A stretch of 64,000 bases of DNA from Bradyrhizobium iriomotense (GCF_018130765.1 NZ_JAFCJZ010000009.1:209347-273346), one strand, 5' to 3'; numbered from the stretch's first letter, positions 54,121 to 63,761 are shown. Made by a program: numbers and translations. Notes: a model not told the origin generated them from the letters alone.

Positions 54121-54418
54121 AGGATTTCCCGCCGTCGATCACCGTGAACAGCGGTCGGGCCTTGGTCGGTTCGACCAGCAGTTCCTCGACCATGGCACTC
54201 GCAGCCTCGACATATTTCCGAGTGGGCTTGTCCAGGGGACGCTGTGCCTCGTCGTCGAGCGCGACCTTGGCGGCCTCAACCAGCTTGCGCATGCGCTCAG
54301 CATGGTCGTCGCCTGCGGTCAGCGTCGCGCGCGCCAGCGAGCGCAGCACGAACAGCTCGCCCTCGAGGCGGAGCAGGCGGTCGTTGAGCCTGGTGAGGAC
54401 GGCGTTGAGGTCGGCCAT
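54119..54418 (-). CDS. Small helical protein of unknown function
   Basis: The 99-residue protein is largely helical (MADLNAVLTRLNDRLLRLEG, heptad-like), with DKPTRKYVEAASAMVEELLV later. It looks cytosolic. Conserved in style with rhizobial hypothetical proteins, but I have no function. Confidence 0.65.
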   Translation of the reverse strand: MADLNAVLTRLNDRLLRLEGELFVLRSLARATLTAGDDHAERMRKLVEAAKVALDDEAQRPLDKPTRKYVEAASAMVEELLVEPTKARPLFTVIDGGKS

Positions 54419-54616
54419 GTCAGGTGTTCGTCGCTGTGGATTCGTCCTGATCTAGCGGCGATCGGTGAACGGAGTGCAAACGGCATCGGCGCAATTGGGC
54501 TGATCGTCCGCATGTCGCGGTGCCGCCGTTGTGACCGGTCGTGACGACGCGATGCGTGGGCACAGCATGGTTCCCGCACCACATGTCGGCCTGGGTGGAC
54601 GTTTGGAGCCCATGCG

Positions 54617-54829
54617 ATGCGGTTTATCCCGGTTGTGATCCTCTTGATGTCGGCATGCGCGGCTGCCGCCGCCGCGCCGGCGCACCACGCCCGCCCGCAT
54701 CACCCCGTGGTCGTCCGTCCGTCCGAGGACGCGCCGGTGCCGCCCGGCTGGTACAAATTTCCCGGCTGGCCGCCGATCCCGCCGTCGGAGAACAGGAATC
54801 TCGATCCCTCCAATTTCGGCGGGGGCTGA
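54617..54829 (+). CDS. Small lipoprotein or exported protein
   Basis: The 70-residue product has a short signal with a possible lipobox (VVILLMSAC, cysteine at residue 14) followed by an Ala/His-rich stretch and a proline-rich end (VPPGWYKFPGWPPIPPSENR). Ribosome site GGAGCCC. Confidence 0.6.
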   Translation: MRFIPVVILLMSACAAAAAAPAHHARPHHPVVVRPSEDAPVPPGWYKFPGWPPIPPSENRNLDPSNFGGG

Positions 54830-54835
54830 TCGAAA

Positions 54836-56884
54836 CTACGCCGCGCTTCGCGCCAGATCGTCGCGCGCGAAGGCGAGGTACCAGTCGAGGCAGGCGGGGT
54901 TGGCCATCGCCTCCTTGTTGATGACCTTCTCGACGGGGTGGCCGAGCAGCAGCTTCTTGATCGGCAGCTCCTGCTTCTTGCCCGACAGCGTGCGCGGGAT
55001 CTCGGCGACGGCGAAGATTTCATTCGGCAGGAAGCGGCGTGACAGACCGGCCTCGATCGCCTTGTTGATCTTCGCCTGCATCGCGGCATCGAGCGCTGTG
55101 CCCTCGCGCAGCACCACGAACAGCGGCATTTAGCTGTCGCGGCCGAGATATTCGAGGTCGACGACGAGGCTATCGAGCACCTCCGGCAGCGCCTCGATCG
55201 CCGAATAGAGCTCGCTCGTACCCATGCGCAGGCCGTGCCGGTTGATGGTGGCGTCGCTGCGGCCGTAGATGATGCAGGAGCCGTCGGGATTGACCTTGAG
55301 CCAGTCGCCGTGTCGCCACACCGGCCCGCGACCGCTGCCGTCGAAATTGTCCGGATAGGTCTCGAAATAACTGGCGCGATAGCGCGCACCGTCCTTGTCG
55401 TTCCAGAAATAGAGCGGCATCGAGGGCATTGGCTCGGTGCAGACGAGCTCGCCGACCTCGTCAATAACGGCGCGGCCCTGTTCGCTGAAGGCTTCGACGG
55501 CCGCGCCGAGCAGGCGGCATTGCATCGCGCCCGGTGTTTGCGGCAGTTCGCGATTTCCCCCGATGAAGGCGCCGGCGAAATCGGTGCCGCCAGAGATGTT
55601 CGCCCACCAGATGTCAGCCTGCGCCTTGCTGCCGTTGGTCTTCGACAGCGCAGCGAAGCGCGCGTTGAACCAGGCTTGGGTGTCGGCGCTGAGCGGCGAG
55701 CCGGTCGAGCCGAGGCAGCGCAGACGTGACAGATCGCCGGCGGCGGCAAGATCGATCTCGGCCTTGGCGCAGCTCGCGAAGAACGCCGCGCCGGCGCCGA
55801 AGAAGGTCGCCTTCGACTGCGCCACGAAGCGCCACAGCGTGCTCCAGTCCGGCTTGTCTTTTGCGCCGCCGGGGCTGCCGTCGAAGATGCAGCAGGTGGT
55901 GCCGCTGAGCAGGCCGCCGACTTGCGAATTCCACATGATCCAGCCGGTCGAAGAGTACCAGTGATAGCGCTCGCCGAACGAGTTTGGGTGATAGGAGCAG
56001 CCGATGTCGTTGTGCAGGCCGAGCAGCGCCAGCACCACGATGACGATGCCGCCATGGCCGTGCACGATCGGTTTCGGCAGGCCGGTGGTGCCGCTGGAAT
56101 AGACGATCCAGAGCGGATGATCGAACGGCAGCCACATCGGCTCGAACGCGTCGATCGCGGCGCCGGTTCTTACGGTGATCTCGGAGAGCAGGGCATCTGG
56201 GGTAGCCGCAGCTTCAGCCTCACTGTGCAGGATGACGTGCTCGACCGTGGGCAGTGATCGTCGTAACTCCGCGACGACATCGCGTCGGTCGTGCCGCCGG
56301 CCGGCATAGGTGACGGCGTCGCAGGCGATCAACACTTTCGGCTCGATCTGCTTGAAGCGATCGATCACGGCGGGCGCGGCCATGTCGGGCGCGCAGACGC
56401 TCCAGACCGCGCCGATGCTGGCGCTGGCGAGAAAACCGATGATGGTCTCGGGGACGTTGGGCAGATAGGCCGCAACACGATCGCCCGGCTTGATGCCCTT
56501 CTCCTTCAGATGCAGCGCGAGCGCCGCCGCCTTGCGCCGCAGCTCCGGCCAGCTCGTCTCCCTGAGCTTGCCGTCCTCGCCGCTGCTGACGATCGCGGGC
56601 AGGCCGGCTGCATCGGCCGCCTCGACATGCCGGAACACCTGCCGCGCATAGTTGACCTGCGCACCCGGAAACCAGACCGCGCCCGGCATCTTGCGCTCGG
56701 TGATCACGGCCGCGAACGGTGCCGGCGATTGCAGATCGTAATAATCCCAGATGCTGCGCCAGAAGCCGTCGAGGTCGCGCACCGACCATTGCCGCATGTC
56801 CTCGTAGCTCGCGAAGGAGAGGCCGCGCTGCTCGGCGAGCCAGTTGCGGTAGAGGGCGATCTGGGGAACGAAAGCTGCGGTCAT
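54836..56884 (-). pseudogene. Acetoacetyl-CoA synthetase gene with an in-frame stop
   Basis: Acetoacetyl-CoA synthetase activates acetoacetate with ATP and CoA. The frame from 56884 encodes the N-terminal 584 residues (IVYSSGTTGLPKPIVHGHGG P-loop, ISGGTDFAGAFIGG, GRSDATINRHGLRMGTSE) up to LEYLGRDS, where TAA at 55130-55132 ends it. The same frame then continues at once with MPLFVVLREG and the last 97 residues, including PRTLSGKKQELPIKK, which holds the catalytic lysine. A TAC or TAT (Tyr) to TAA change explains it. The truncated product would lack the lysine-bearing subdomain. A sequencing error or suppression cannot be excluded. Confidence 0.85.
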
Positions 56885-56979
56885 TGCGTGTCGGCTTCAG
56901 TTGCGGGGAGGAAAGTCTAGCTCGCACCGCAGACGAGCAGAAGCCATCGTTCGTGCAGACCGCAATGGCCGCTTTTAGC

Positions 56980-57207
56980 CTACCACTCCACGCCCGCCCA
57001 GCGGCGTCCGAACACCGGCGGCTTCGTCTTCACCGCCTGCCAGCCGAAGAAGTGATGCTTGCCGGACCAGCTGTGCACCACGCTGCTACAGATGTTGCAC
57101 CTGAAGTGGCCGACATGCGCCTCAGCGTGCTCCTCCCGTGTCGCGGTGTAGTTCATGCTGCAACCGGTGCAGGTGAATTCTTCAATCGTCCAGATGCTGT
57201 TGGCCAT
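56980..57207 (-). CDS. Small two-CxxC zinc-finger-like protein
   Basis: The 75-residue protein has FTCTGCSMNY and FRCNICSSVVHSW, with two histidines between (EEHAEAHVGH), so a C2-H-C2 zinc site is likely. It ends with aromatic GRRWAGVEW. It is a small stand-alone gene on the minus strand. Confidence 0.78.
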   Translation of the reverse strand: MANSIWTIEEFTCTGCSMNYTATREEHAEAHVGHFRCNICSSVVHSWSGKHHFFGWQAVKTKPPVFGRRWAGVEW

Positions 57208-57329
57208 TGCACGCGTTGTTTCCAGGGACCTCGATGCAGGGTAGGGACGGGCCTTTGCATCGGCGTAAACCGGTCCAGGGAAATCCGGTTAATCGCCGTT
57301 AGCCAAATCGTGCCGGCGTCACGGCAGGA

Positions 57330-57551
57330 TCAGCCCTCGGTCCGGCCGGTCCGCATGTCCCTGTCGATGCGCATCTGCACGCGCCGGATGGCGAGCAGTG
57401 GCAGCCTGCCTTGCACCCGCCCAGTGCGGACCTTGTCGTCGATCGCGTAGGCATAGTGCCAATAGCCGGGCGCGCTGTTTCGCTTGATCGAAAAGCGGAT
57501 GGTGCGGTGAATTCCCGCATGCTGATCGGGCTCTTGGAGGCGGCGCGGCAT
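57330..57551 (-). CDS. Small basic protein of unknown function
   Basis: The 73-residue frame MPRRLQEPDQHAGIHRTIRF, then RNSAPGYWHYAYAIDDKVRT is basic with a beta-rich middle. It lies antisense-adjacent to the AI-2E transporter gene start. No family known; the upstream frame beyond 57551 is a shadow of the transporter gene. Confidence 0.55.
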   Translation of the reverse strand: MPRRLQEPDQHAGIHRTIRFSIKRNSAPGYWHYAYAIDDKVRTGRVQGRLPLLAIRRVQMRIDRDMRTGRTEG

Positions 57552-57710
57552 TGTCTCTGAATGCTTTTTGGGCCGATGCGTTCCAAAACCCGTGGCCGGC
57601 GGGTCCGAAGCGGGCGGGCGGTCGTCTTGACGCCCGCCCCGGGGCTGGCAATAACGGCTGCCCGTGCAAGTGCCGGAACCCGCGTCGATGCCGCAAGGAA
57701 GGTCGTGCCC

Positions 57711-58802
57711 GTGAAAAGCCTCCGTCAGCTCCTCACGGGAGAGGACATCATCCAGCTCGTGATCCGGCTCGGCCTGCTCGCCCTGCTGATCATCTGGACC
57801 TTCCTGATTATCCGTCCGTTCGTGCCGATCCTGGCCTGGAGCGGCGTGCTCGCGGTGGCGTTCTATCCGGCCTTCAGCTGGGTCGCCAAGATCCTCGGCG
57901 GACGTCCCAAGACTGCGGCGGCGATCCTCACCCTCATCACGCTCGGCATCGTCATCGGCCCCGCGACCTGGCTCGGCATCAGCGCGGTGGACGGCGTGCG
58001 CGAGCTGGCGCACCAGCTCGGCACCGGCGACCTCGCGCTGCAGTCGGCGCCGGAGCAGCTCAAATCGTGGCCGCTGGTCGGCCCCTGGCTCTATGAGCTC
58101 TGGGACCAGGCCTACACCAACATCCGCGCAGTGCTGCGCGAGGTGGCGCCGTATCTTCAGCCGCTGGCGGGGCCGCTGCTGTCGCTCGCGGGCGATGCCG
58201 GCGTCGGCACGCTCCAGTTTCTGGTCTCGGTGTTCGTGGCGGGCTTCCTGTTTCCGCATGGGCCGCGGCTGGTTGCTGCCGGCCGCGGCTTCCTGTTTCG
58301 CATCGTGCCCGAGCAGAGCGAGCATTTCCTGGGGCTCGCGGGCGCGACCATCCGCGCCGTGGCGCAAGGCGTGATCGGCGTCGCGATCGTGCAGGCATTG
58401 CTCGCCGGCATCGGTTTCAAGCTTGCGGCGGTGCCGAGTGCGGGCTTGCTCGCCTTCATCGTGCTGCTGCTCTCGATCGTGCAGATCGGCGCCTTCCTCG
58501 TGCTGCTTCCTGTCATCATCTGGATCTGGACCGCCAAGGACGTTACCACGGCGCTGGTGCTCACGGTGTTTCTGGTCCTGGTCGGCTTCATCGACACCAT
58601 GCTGAAGCCGCTGGTGATGGGGCGCGGCCTGACCACGCCGACCATCGTGATCTTCGTCGGCGTGATCGGCGGCACGCTCGCCCATGGCATCGTCGGCCTG
58701 TTCATCGGGCCGATCATCCTGTCGGTGGCCTGGGAGATGATGATGGCCTGGATCAGGACGGAGGACCGGGGGGAGGCAGGAGCGAGCGCCAGCGAAGGCT
58801 GA
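57711..58802 (+). CDS. AI-2E family (TqsA/YdiK-like) transporter
   Basis: The 363-residue protein has about eight membrane helices including LGLLALLIIWTFLIIRPFVP and the large loop with EQSEHFLGLAGATIRAVAQG that marks the family, ending LFIGPIILSVAWEM. Substrate unproven; members export AI-2 or act as ion antiporters. GTG at 57711 with AAGGAAGG 8 bases upstream gives MKSLRQLL; the longer open frame from 57561 is mostly arginine-rich and non-coding. Confidence 0.85.
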   Translation: MKSLRQLLTGEDIIQLVIRLGLLALLIIWTFLIIRPFVPILAWSGVLAVAFYPAFSWVAKILGGRPKTAAAILTLITLGIVIGPATWLGISAVDGVRELAHQLGTGDLALQSAPEQLKSWPLVGPWLYELWDQAYTNIRAVLREVAPYLQPLAGPLLSLAGDAGVGTLQFLVSVFVAGFLFPHGPRLVAAGRGFLFRIVPEQSEHFLGLAGATIRAVAQGVIGVAIVQALLAGIGFKLAAVPSAGLLAFIVLLLSIVQIGAFLVLLPVIIWIWTAKDVTTALVLTVFLVLVGFIDTMLKPLVMGRGLTTPTIVIFVGVIGGTLAHGIVGLFIGPIILSVAWEMMMAWIRTEDRGEAGASASEG

Positions 58803-58884
58803 TTTCGCGGCCCGACCGGCGCGCTTCTGCGCTCTCTCATCGCCCGACCCGACGTCCCGCAGGCTGTGATCAAGACGCGCCCCG

Positions 58885-58910
58885 AACTTGTCTGTCCAAC
58901 TAGACAAGTT
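58885..58910. promoter_or_regulatory. Inverted repeat before the Nudix gene
   Basis: AACTTGTC (58885-58892) and GACAAGTT (58903-58910) are perfect inverted arms with 10 bases between, 37 bases before the Nudix ATG. The TTGTC/GACAA halves resemble GntR-type operators. Confidence 0.5.
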
Positions 58911-58946
58911 ACGATCGGGACGATTCTATTCTCGATTACGGCAGCA

Positions 58947-59339
58947 ATGGCGAAGTCTTCCAAGCTGGTTGCCGCCAAGCGCGGCAAGGTATTGTTGGTC
59001 AGACGCCGGTCGGACGGCCTGTGGATGTTCCCGGGCGGCCGCAAACGCGCGCGCGAGTCCGAGAAGGATTGCCTGCGGCGGGAGATCAAGGAGGAGCTGC
59101 CCAAGCTGAAGCTCGGCAGGATCAGCCTCTGGAAGGAAGTGAAGGCCAGGAACAAGCGCTCCGGTCGCAAGATGAGCGACGCGATCTTCATCGCCAAGGG
59201 CGCCAAGGGCAGGCTGGCGATCGGCGACAAGAAGGAGATCGACCGCGCTGCCTGGCAGAAGCCGCGCGGCATCCGCCTGACGCCGACCTCGCGCTACATC
59301 CGCGACCGCCTGTTTCCGAGGAAGCGGCGGCGCAGGTGA
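58947..59339 (+). CDS. Nudix hydrolase
   Basis: The 130-residue protein has a perfect Nudix box: G-x5-E-x7-R-E-I-K-E-E-L at GGRKRARESEKDCLRREIKE and the following EELP (about residues 30-53). It starts at ATG 58947 (MAKSSKLVAAKRG); an upstream GTG frame covers an operator-like repeat and is rejected. The very basic C-terminus (RKRRRR) is unusual. Substrate unknown. Confidence 0.85.
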   Translation: MAKSSKLVAAKRGKVLLVRRRSDGLWMFPGGRKRARESEKDCLRREIKEELPKLKLGRISLWKEVKARNKRSGRKMSDAIFIAKGAKGRLAIGDKKEIDRAAWQKPRGIRLTPTSRYIRDRLFPRKRRRR

Positions 59340-59340
59340 G

Positions 59341-59625
59341 CTAGTCGTCTCGCTCCACCGATTGCGTCCGCCCGGTGAATGACCTCGACCGCGCCAGGCG
59401 CGGCTCCGGCGCGGCGCGCCTCACCGCCTCGGCCTCGCGCAGCTCCTTGCGGACCTTGCGCGCGTTGCGCATCGCGCGCTTGACGAAGGGGTGCTGGGAA
59501 TCCTCGGCGAAGAACAGCACCACCTCGCAACTCGGACACTGCCTGGAATAACCGTCCTGCAACCGCGCGGCGCGATCGCGGAACACGTTCTTGCAGCGCG
59601 TGCACTGAATCTGGACGGAGCCCAT
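59341..59625 (-). CDS. Small zinc-ribbon protein
   Basis: The 94-residue protein has VQIQCTRCKNVFRDR (about 4-18) and RQCPSCEVVLFF (about 28-39), the typical two-CxxC MJ0042-like pattern at the N-terminus, then a basic helix (ARKVRKELREAEAV). ATG at 59625. The 3' end almost meets the Nudix stop. Confidence 0.75.
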   Translation of the reverse strand: MGSVQIQCTRCKNVFRDRAARLQDGYSRQCPSCEVVLFFAEDSQHPFVKRAMRNARKVRKELREAEAVRRAAPEPRLARSRSFTGRTQSVERDD

Positions 59626-59781
59626 GCGCGATCGACAATGACTGATGGAAATGATCGTCAGCTGATCGCAAATGTCTGAAGAAAGCCTGAAGCCCTTTTG
59701 CGAATTCACCGCCAGCCTGCCGCAAGCCGATGCAGCGGGCGCGAGCATGTCGGCGATGCTCGCGTCACGCGCGCGGCGAAG

Positions 59782-60021
59782 CTATTGCTTGGCCGCCATG
59801 GTCTCCAGGCAATGATTGAGAAATGCGGTGCGATCTCTCGGCAGCACCTTCTCGAGATCCGCTTTCAGCGCGCATTCGCGCTGCCGGATCTGTTCGGCAC
59901 GGCGCTTCTCGGCGGCTTCGCGGAATTCGGGAGCGACCTTGCTGGGATCGACCAGCGCCTGCGAGCGGGCGGGTGTGGCTGCAAGCAGCACGCTGGCAGC
60001 GATGAAAATGAATGGTTTCAA
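59782..60021 (-). CDS. Small exported helical protein
   Basis: The 79-residue protein has a signal peptide (MKPFIFIAASVLLAATPARS) and a mature part of charged helices with two cysteines (RQRECALKADLEKVLPRDRT; LNHCLETMAAKQ). Likely periplasmic. Function unknown. Confidence 0.75.
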   Translation of the reverse strand: MKPFIFIAASVLLAATPARSQALVDPSKVAPEFREAAEKRRAEQIRQRECALKADLEKVLPRDRTAFLNHCLETMAAKQ

Positions 60022-60141
60022 ATGAGCCTCCGTAAAAGAGGCATCCTAGCGCGCGGCGCGCCAACGCTCAAATCGGAGCCACGCGGTACCCCGTTCCGCG
60101 GCAGCTGCCCCGACAGGGCGTGTGAACCAGTTCACAAGCGC

Positions 60142-60227
60142 TCGGCCAATTCGCTGCTATGAAGGCACATTGCTTCACCAAATCATTTTCCAACGAAACG
60201 CCCCGGCGTCCAAGCGCCGGGGTTTTT
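60142..60227 (+). ncRNA. Candidate small RNA or mfd-leader with orphan terminator
   Basis: CCCCGGCG-tccaag-CGCCGGGG-TTTTT (60201-60227) is a strong plus-strand terminator, but the nearest plus-strand gene upstream ends at 59339 and two minus-strand genes stand between. Upstream is a weak promoter TTCACA, 18 bases, TGCTAT ending near 60160. A transcript of about 60 bases is possible, either a small RNA or a terminated leader of the Mfd-like gene. Confidence 0.4.
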
Positions 60228-60383
60228 CGTGCTGGCGATGCGGTCCTCGATCGCATCAGCCTTTGCCTCAAGTGAGGCACGATCCCACGCCGCGTTGTAA
60301 GGTTCGGACGGGGCCCGGTTCCCCTCTGTCGAGGCACGGAACGTTGCCGGAAGGCGTGCGTTCGCCGGGCAAATCCCATATGG

Positions 60384-63300
60384 ATGGCGGCGCGTCACCG
60401 AATCGACACGAGGGCGGCGCGTGTTCAGTTGGCGGCGGTTTACGACCAGAAACGGATTCACGTGAGGCTTGCAAAGAAGGCGCGGGCGGCCAAGGCATCG
60501 CTGAAGAGGGCATCGCCAAAGACCAGGATATCGCCCAAGTCCAGGACATCGCTGAAAGCCAAGACGACCAAGGCATCGCTCAAGACCAAGGCATCGCCCA
60601 GGAAGAGCGAGGTGGCGCAGCGCGCCACGATCTCGTCGTCGTCGCCGCTCGGCTCGATGGCTCTTCATCTGCTCGCGCAATGGAAGCAGTCCGGACCCAG
60701 CGGCATCGTGTTTCTCGCCGAGAACGAGAGCAGGGCGGAGCGGCTGGGCAGCGTCATTCACGCGCTCGATCCGTCCTGCGAGGTCTTGGTCTTTCCGCGG
60801 CTGAACACCTTGCCGTTCGATCAGCTCGAGCCCTCGCATGAGCTTGCAGGGCGCAGGGCCTCCGTGCTGCGGCGCCTCGCAAGATCCAAGAAGCCGCTGT
60901 TTCTCGTCTCGACCGCGGAGGCGGTGATGGAGCGTCTGCCGCCGCCGGCGAGCCTGTTGCGCCTCAGCGTCAGTCTGAAGGCGGGCGGCGCATTTTCGGA
61001 GCGGGAGCTCGAGACCCGCCTCGAATCCCTCGGATACGATCTCGACGACGAGCCGGACTATCCGGGCGGGGCGCTGTTTCATGGACAGACGTTCGAGATA
61101 TTTCCCGCAGGCGCGCTCGGCCCGTTCCGTATCGAGCATTCCAATCGCGCGATCGACCGGATCGTGGCGTTCGATCCGAAAGAGCACGACATCATCTTCG
61201 AGACGAAGGAGCTCGTGGTCGATCCGATGTCGGAGCGGCTTGGCTTTGCCGGCAAGGGTGGCAAGCGCGCCAGCCTGTTCGACTATTGCGGACGCGCCAA
61301 ATGGATCGCCGATGCAGGGGTCCCAGCGCATGCCGACGGCTGGCTTGATACGATCGAGGAGGCCGCGCCGCGCGCGGAGCGGGAGCGCGAATATCTCGGA
61401 CGCCGCGACTGGAAGCAGCTCTCCAGGGGCATGAAGGTGCTGCCGCGGACCGCATCGTTCCAGGCCGTGCCCGAGTTCTCGAAGCTGACATCCGCACGGA
61501 AAGCGCTGCGCGCCTTTGTCGAGGAGACGCGGCGGGCCGGTTCGCGACTGATCCTCGTCGCCGCGCAAGAGGAAGATCTGCGCGTGATGGAGCGGATGAG
61601 CGGCGTCAAGGCACAGCGCTGCGAGGATTGGGAGGACGCGACGCGCGGGGGAAGCGGCGAGGCGGCGCTTGTGGCCGATCTCGATGCGGGCTTCGTCGTG
61701 CCGGGACGAAAGCCTCTCGTCGTCGTGACGGCGTCCGACGTGCTCGGCAGCCGGGCGCATCATGCGCAGCCGATGGCGCGCGCCTGGAGCGCGGCCTTCG
61801 ACCATGCCGATGTGCCCGAGCAGGGCACCGTGGTGGTTCATCTCCAGCGCGGCCTAGCCGTGCTCGATGGCCTGCAGACGGTCAACACCGGCGGCGGCGC
61901 GATGCGGGAGATGATCCGCCTGAAGTTCGCGGGCGACAATGCGGTTCTGGTGCCGCCGACTGATCTGGCGCTCATGTGGCCTTACGCCGCCGAGCTCGGC
62001 AAGCTGGCGCTCGACAAGGCGGACGGCAGCACGTGGTGGGCACGGCGCAGCGAGGCCGAGCGCGAGATCCAGATCGCCGGCAAGGTGCTGGCCAAGCACA
62101 TCAGCCAGCGCCGGCGGCGGCGCGCCGAAAAGCTGGTGCCACCGGGATCGGCCTACGAGAAGTTCGTCGCGCGGTTTCCCTATTTCACCACCACCGACCA
62201 GGCCAAGGCGATCCACGACGTGCTGGATGATCTTGCCTCCGGTCACCCGATGGACCGGGTGGTTTGCGGCGATGTCGGCTTTGGCAAGACCGAGGTGGCG
62301 CTGCGCGCGGCGGCCGCCGTGGTGCTGTCCGGCAAGCAGGTGGCGATCGCGGTGCCGACGACGGTGCTGGCCCGGCAGCACGTCGCAACGTTCCAGAAGC
62401 GTTTTGCGCCGTTCGGCATCGAGGTCGGAAACCTGTCGCGGGCAACGTCCGGTGCGGAGCTGCGCGAGACCAGGGAGGGCCTGCGCAGCGGCCGGATCAA
62501 GGTCGTGATCGGCACGCAGGCGCTTACGGCGAAGGACGTGAAGTTCGATGATCTCGGCCTCGTCATCATCGACGAGGAGCAGCATTTTGGCGCGGCCGAG
62601 AAGGTAAAGCTCGCCGGCCTCGCCAAGAACGCCCATGTGCTGATGATGAGCGCGACGCCGATCCCGCGGACGCTTGCTGCGGGCCTTGCCGGCTTCCGCG
62701 ACCTCAGCGTGATCGCCTCGCCGCCGGTGCACCGGCTTCCGGTCGCAACCCGGATCGCGCCGCTGTCGGATGCCGCCATCGCCTCCGCGCTGCTGCGCGA
62801 GCAGCGCCGCCACGGGCAGAGCTTCCTGATCTGTCCGCGCATCCAGGACCTCGATCCGATGCTGGCGCGGGTGCAGGCGGTCGCACCGGACCTTCGCATC
62901 GTCTGCCTGCACGGCAGGCTGGCCGCCGACGAGATCGACGATCGCATGATGAGCTTCGTCGAGGGCAGGGCCGACGTCCTGCTCGCGACCAACATCGTCG
63001 AGAGCGGCCTCGACATTCCCCGCGCCAACACCATCGTGGTGTGCTGGCCCGAAAAATTCGGCCTCGCTCAGCTGCATCAGCTGCGCGGACGCGTCGGGCG
63101 CGGCGGCATCCGCGCCTTCGCCCATCTCTTGACCGAGACGGAGTCCGGGCACTCCGAGAAGCGGCTCGCCGTGCTCGAGGAGTTCAGCCGGCCGGGCGCG
63201 GGCTTTGCCATCAGCGAGCGCGATCTGGATCTGCGAGGCGCGGGCGATCTGTTTTCGGAGCAGCAATCCGGCCACGTCCAGGTGTTCGGCCCCGTGCTCT

Positions 63301-63761
63301 ACAGCCATCTCCTGAAAATGGCCTCGGAGAAGGTCGACGAGGAGCGCGCCGCGGTGTGGGTGCCCGACCTCAACCTGCCGGTCGGGGACATGCTTCCCGA
63401 GACCTATGTGCAGTCCGAGCCCGTGCGGCTCGAGCTCTATGCGCGCGCCGCACGATGCAGCAACGAGGACGATCTCGAGGACCTCGAGGAGGAAACCTCC
63501 CGCCGCTTCGGACCCTTGCCGAAGGTCGCCCGCGATTTCTTCGCCGCGGCCATGCTCAGGATCGCGTGCAAGCGGCGCGGCATCATCCGCCTCGACGTCG
63601 GCCCCGGCGCGGTGGCCGCGACGTTCCTGCCGGGGCGGTTGCGGAAGTCGAGAGGAAAGTCACTCCCGCGCGACGGCGATCGCGTCGTCTATCACAGCCC
63701 GATGCGCGATGCGCCGTTGGAGCGGGTGGAGGAGTTGTTCGAAGCGCTGGATGAGGGGTAG
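60384..63761 (+). CDS. Mfd-like transcription-repair coupling translocase with lysine-rich tail
   Basis: Mfd displaces stalled RNA polymerase and recruits UvrA. This protein has the UvrB-like N-terminal region (VFPRLNTLPFDQLEPSHELA), the RNA polymerase-interacting segment (GTVVVHLQRGLAVLDGL), Walker A CGDVGFGKTE, the DEEQHFG box, SATPIPRTL, the motif VI QLRGRVGRGG and the C-terminal TRCF domain. It is a full-length relative, but the DEEQHFG and divergent N-terminus suggest a second, specialised Mfd of the kind seen alongside housekeeping mfd in Bradyrhizobium; the latter is not in this window. The first 80 residues are a Lys/Ala/Ser repeat tail. The start may instead be GTG at 60462. Confidence 0.8.
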   Translation: MAARHRIDTRAARVQLAAVYDQKRIHVRLAKKARAAKASLKRASPKTRISPKSRTSLKAKTTKASLKTKASPRKSEVAQRATISSSSPLGSMALHLLAQWKQSGPSGIVFLAENESRAERLGSVIHALDPSCEVLVFPRLNTLPFDQLEPSHELAGRRASVLRRLARSKKPLFLVSTAEAVMERLPPPASLLRLSVSLKAGGAFSERELETRLESLGYDLDDEPDYPGGALFHGQTFEIFPAGALGPFRIEHSNRAIDRIVAFDPKEHDIIFETKELVVDPMSERLGFAGKGGKRASLFDYCGRAKWIADAGVPAHADGWLDTIEEAAPRAEREREYLGRRDWKQLSRGMKVLPRTASFQAVPEFSKLTSARKALRAFVEETRRAGSRLILVAAQEEDLRVMERMSGVKAQRCEDWEDATRGGSGEAALVADLDAGFVVPGRKPLVVVTASDVLGSRAHHAQPMARAWSAAFDHADVPEQGTVVVHLQRGLAVLDGLQTVNTGGGAMREMIRLKFAGDNAVLVPPTDLALMWPYAAELGKLALDKADGSTWWARRSEAEREIQIAGKVLAKHISQRRRRRAEKLVPPGSAYEKFVARFPYFTTTDQAKAIHDVLDDLASGHPMDRVVCGDVGFGKTEVALRAAAAVVLSGKQVAIAVPTTVLARQHVATFQKRFAPFGIEVGNLSRATSGAELRETREGLRSGRIKVVIGTQALTAKDVKFDDLGLVIIDEEQHFGAAEKVKLAGLAKNAHVLMMSATPIPRTLAAGLAGFRDLSVIASPPVHRLPVATRIAPLSDAAIASALLREQRRHGQSFLICPRIQDLDPMLARVQAVAPDLRIVCLHGRLAADEIDDRMMSFVEGRADVLLATNIVESGLDIPRANTIVVCWPEKFGLAQLHQLRGRVGRGGIRAFAHLLTETESGHSEKRLAVLEEFSRPGAGFAISERDLDLRGAGDLFSEQQSGHVQVFGPVLYSHLLKMASEKVDEERAAVWVPDLNLPVGDMLPETYVQSEPVRLELYARAARCSNEDDLEDLEEETSRRFGPLPKVARDFFAAAMLRIACKRRGIIRLDVGPGAVAATFLPGRLRKSRGKSLPRDGDRVVYHSPMRDAPLERVEELFEALDEG

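Noticed and set aside
57552..58907. Minus-strand frame antisense to the AI-2E transporter
   Set aside because: Arg/Asp/His-rich shadow; only the last 73 residues, outside the transporter gene, could be a real small gene.
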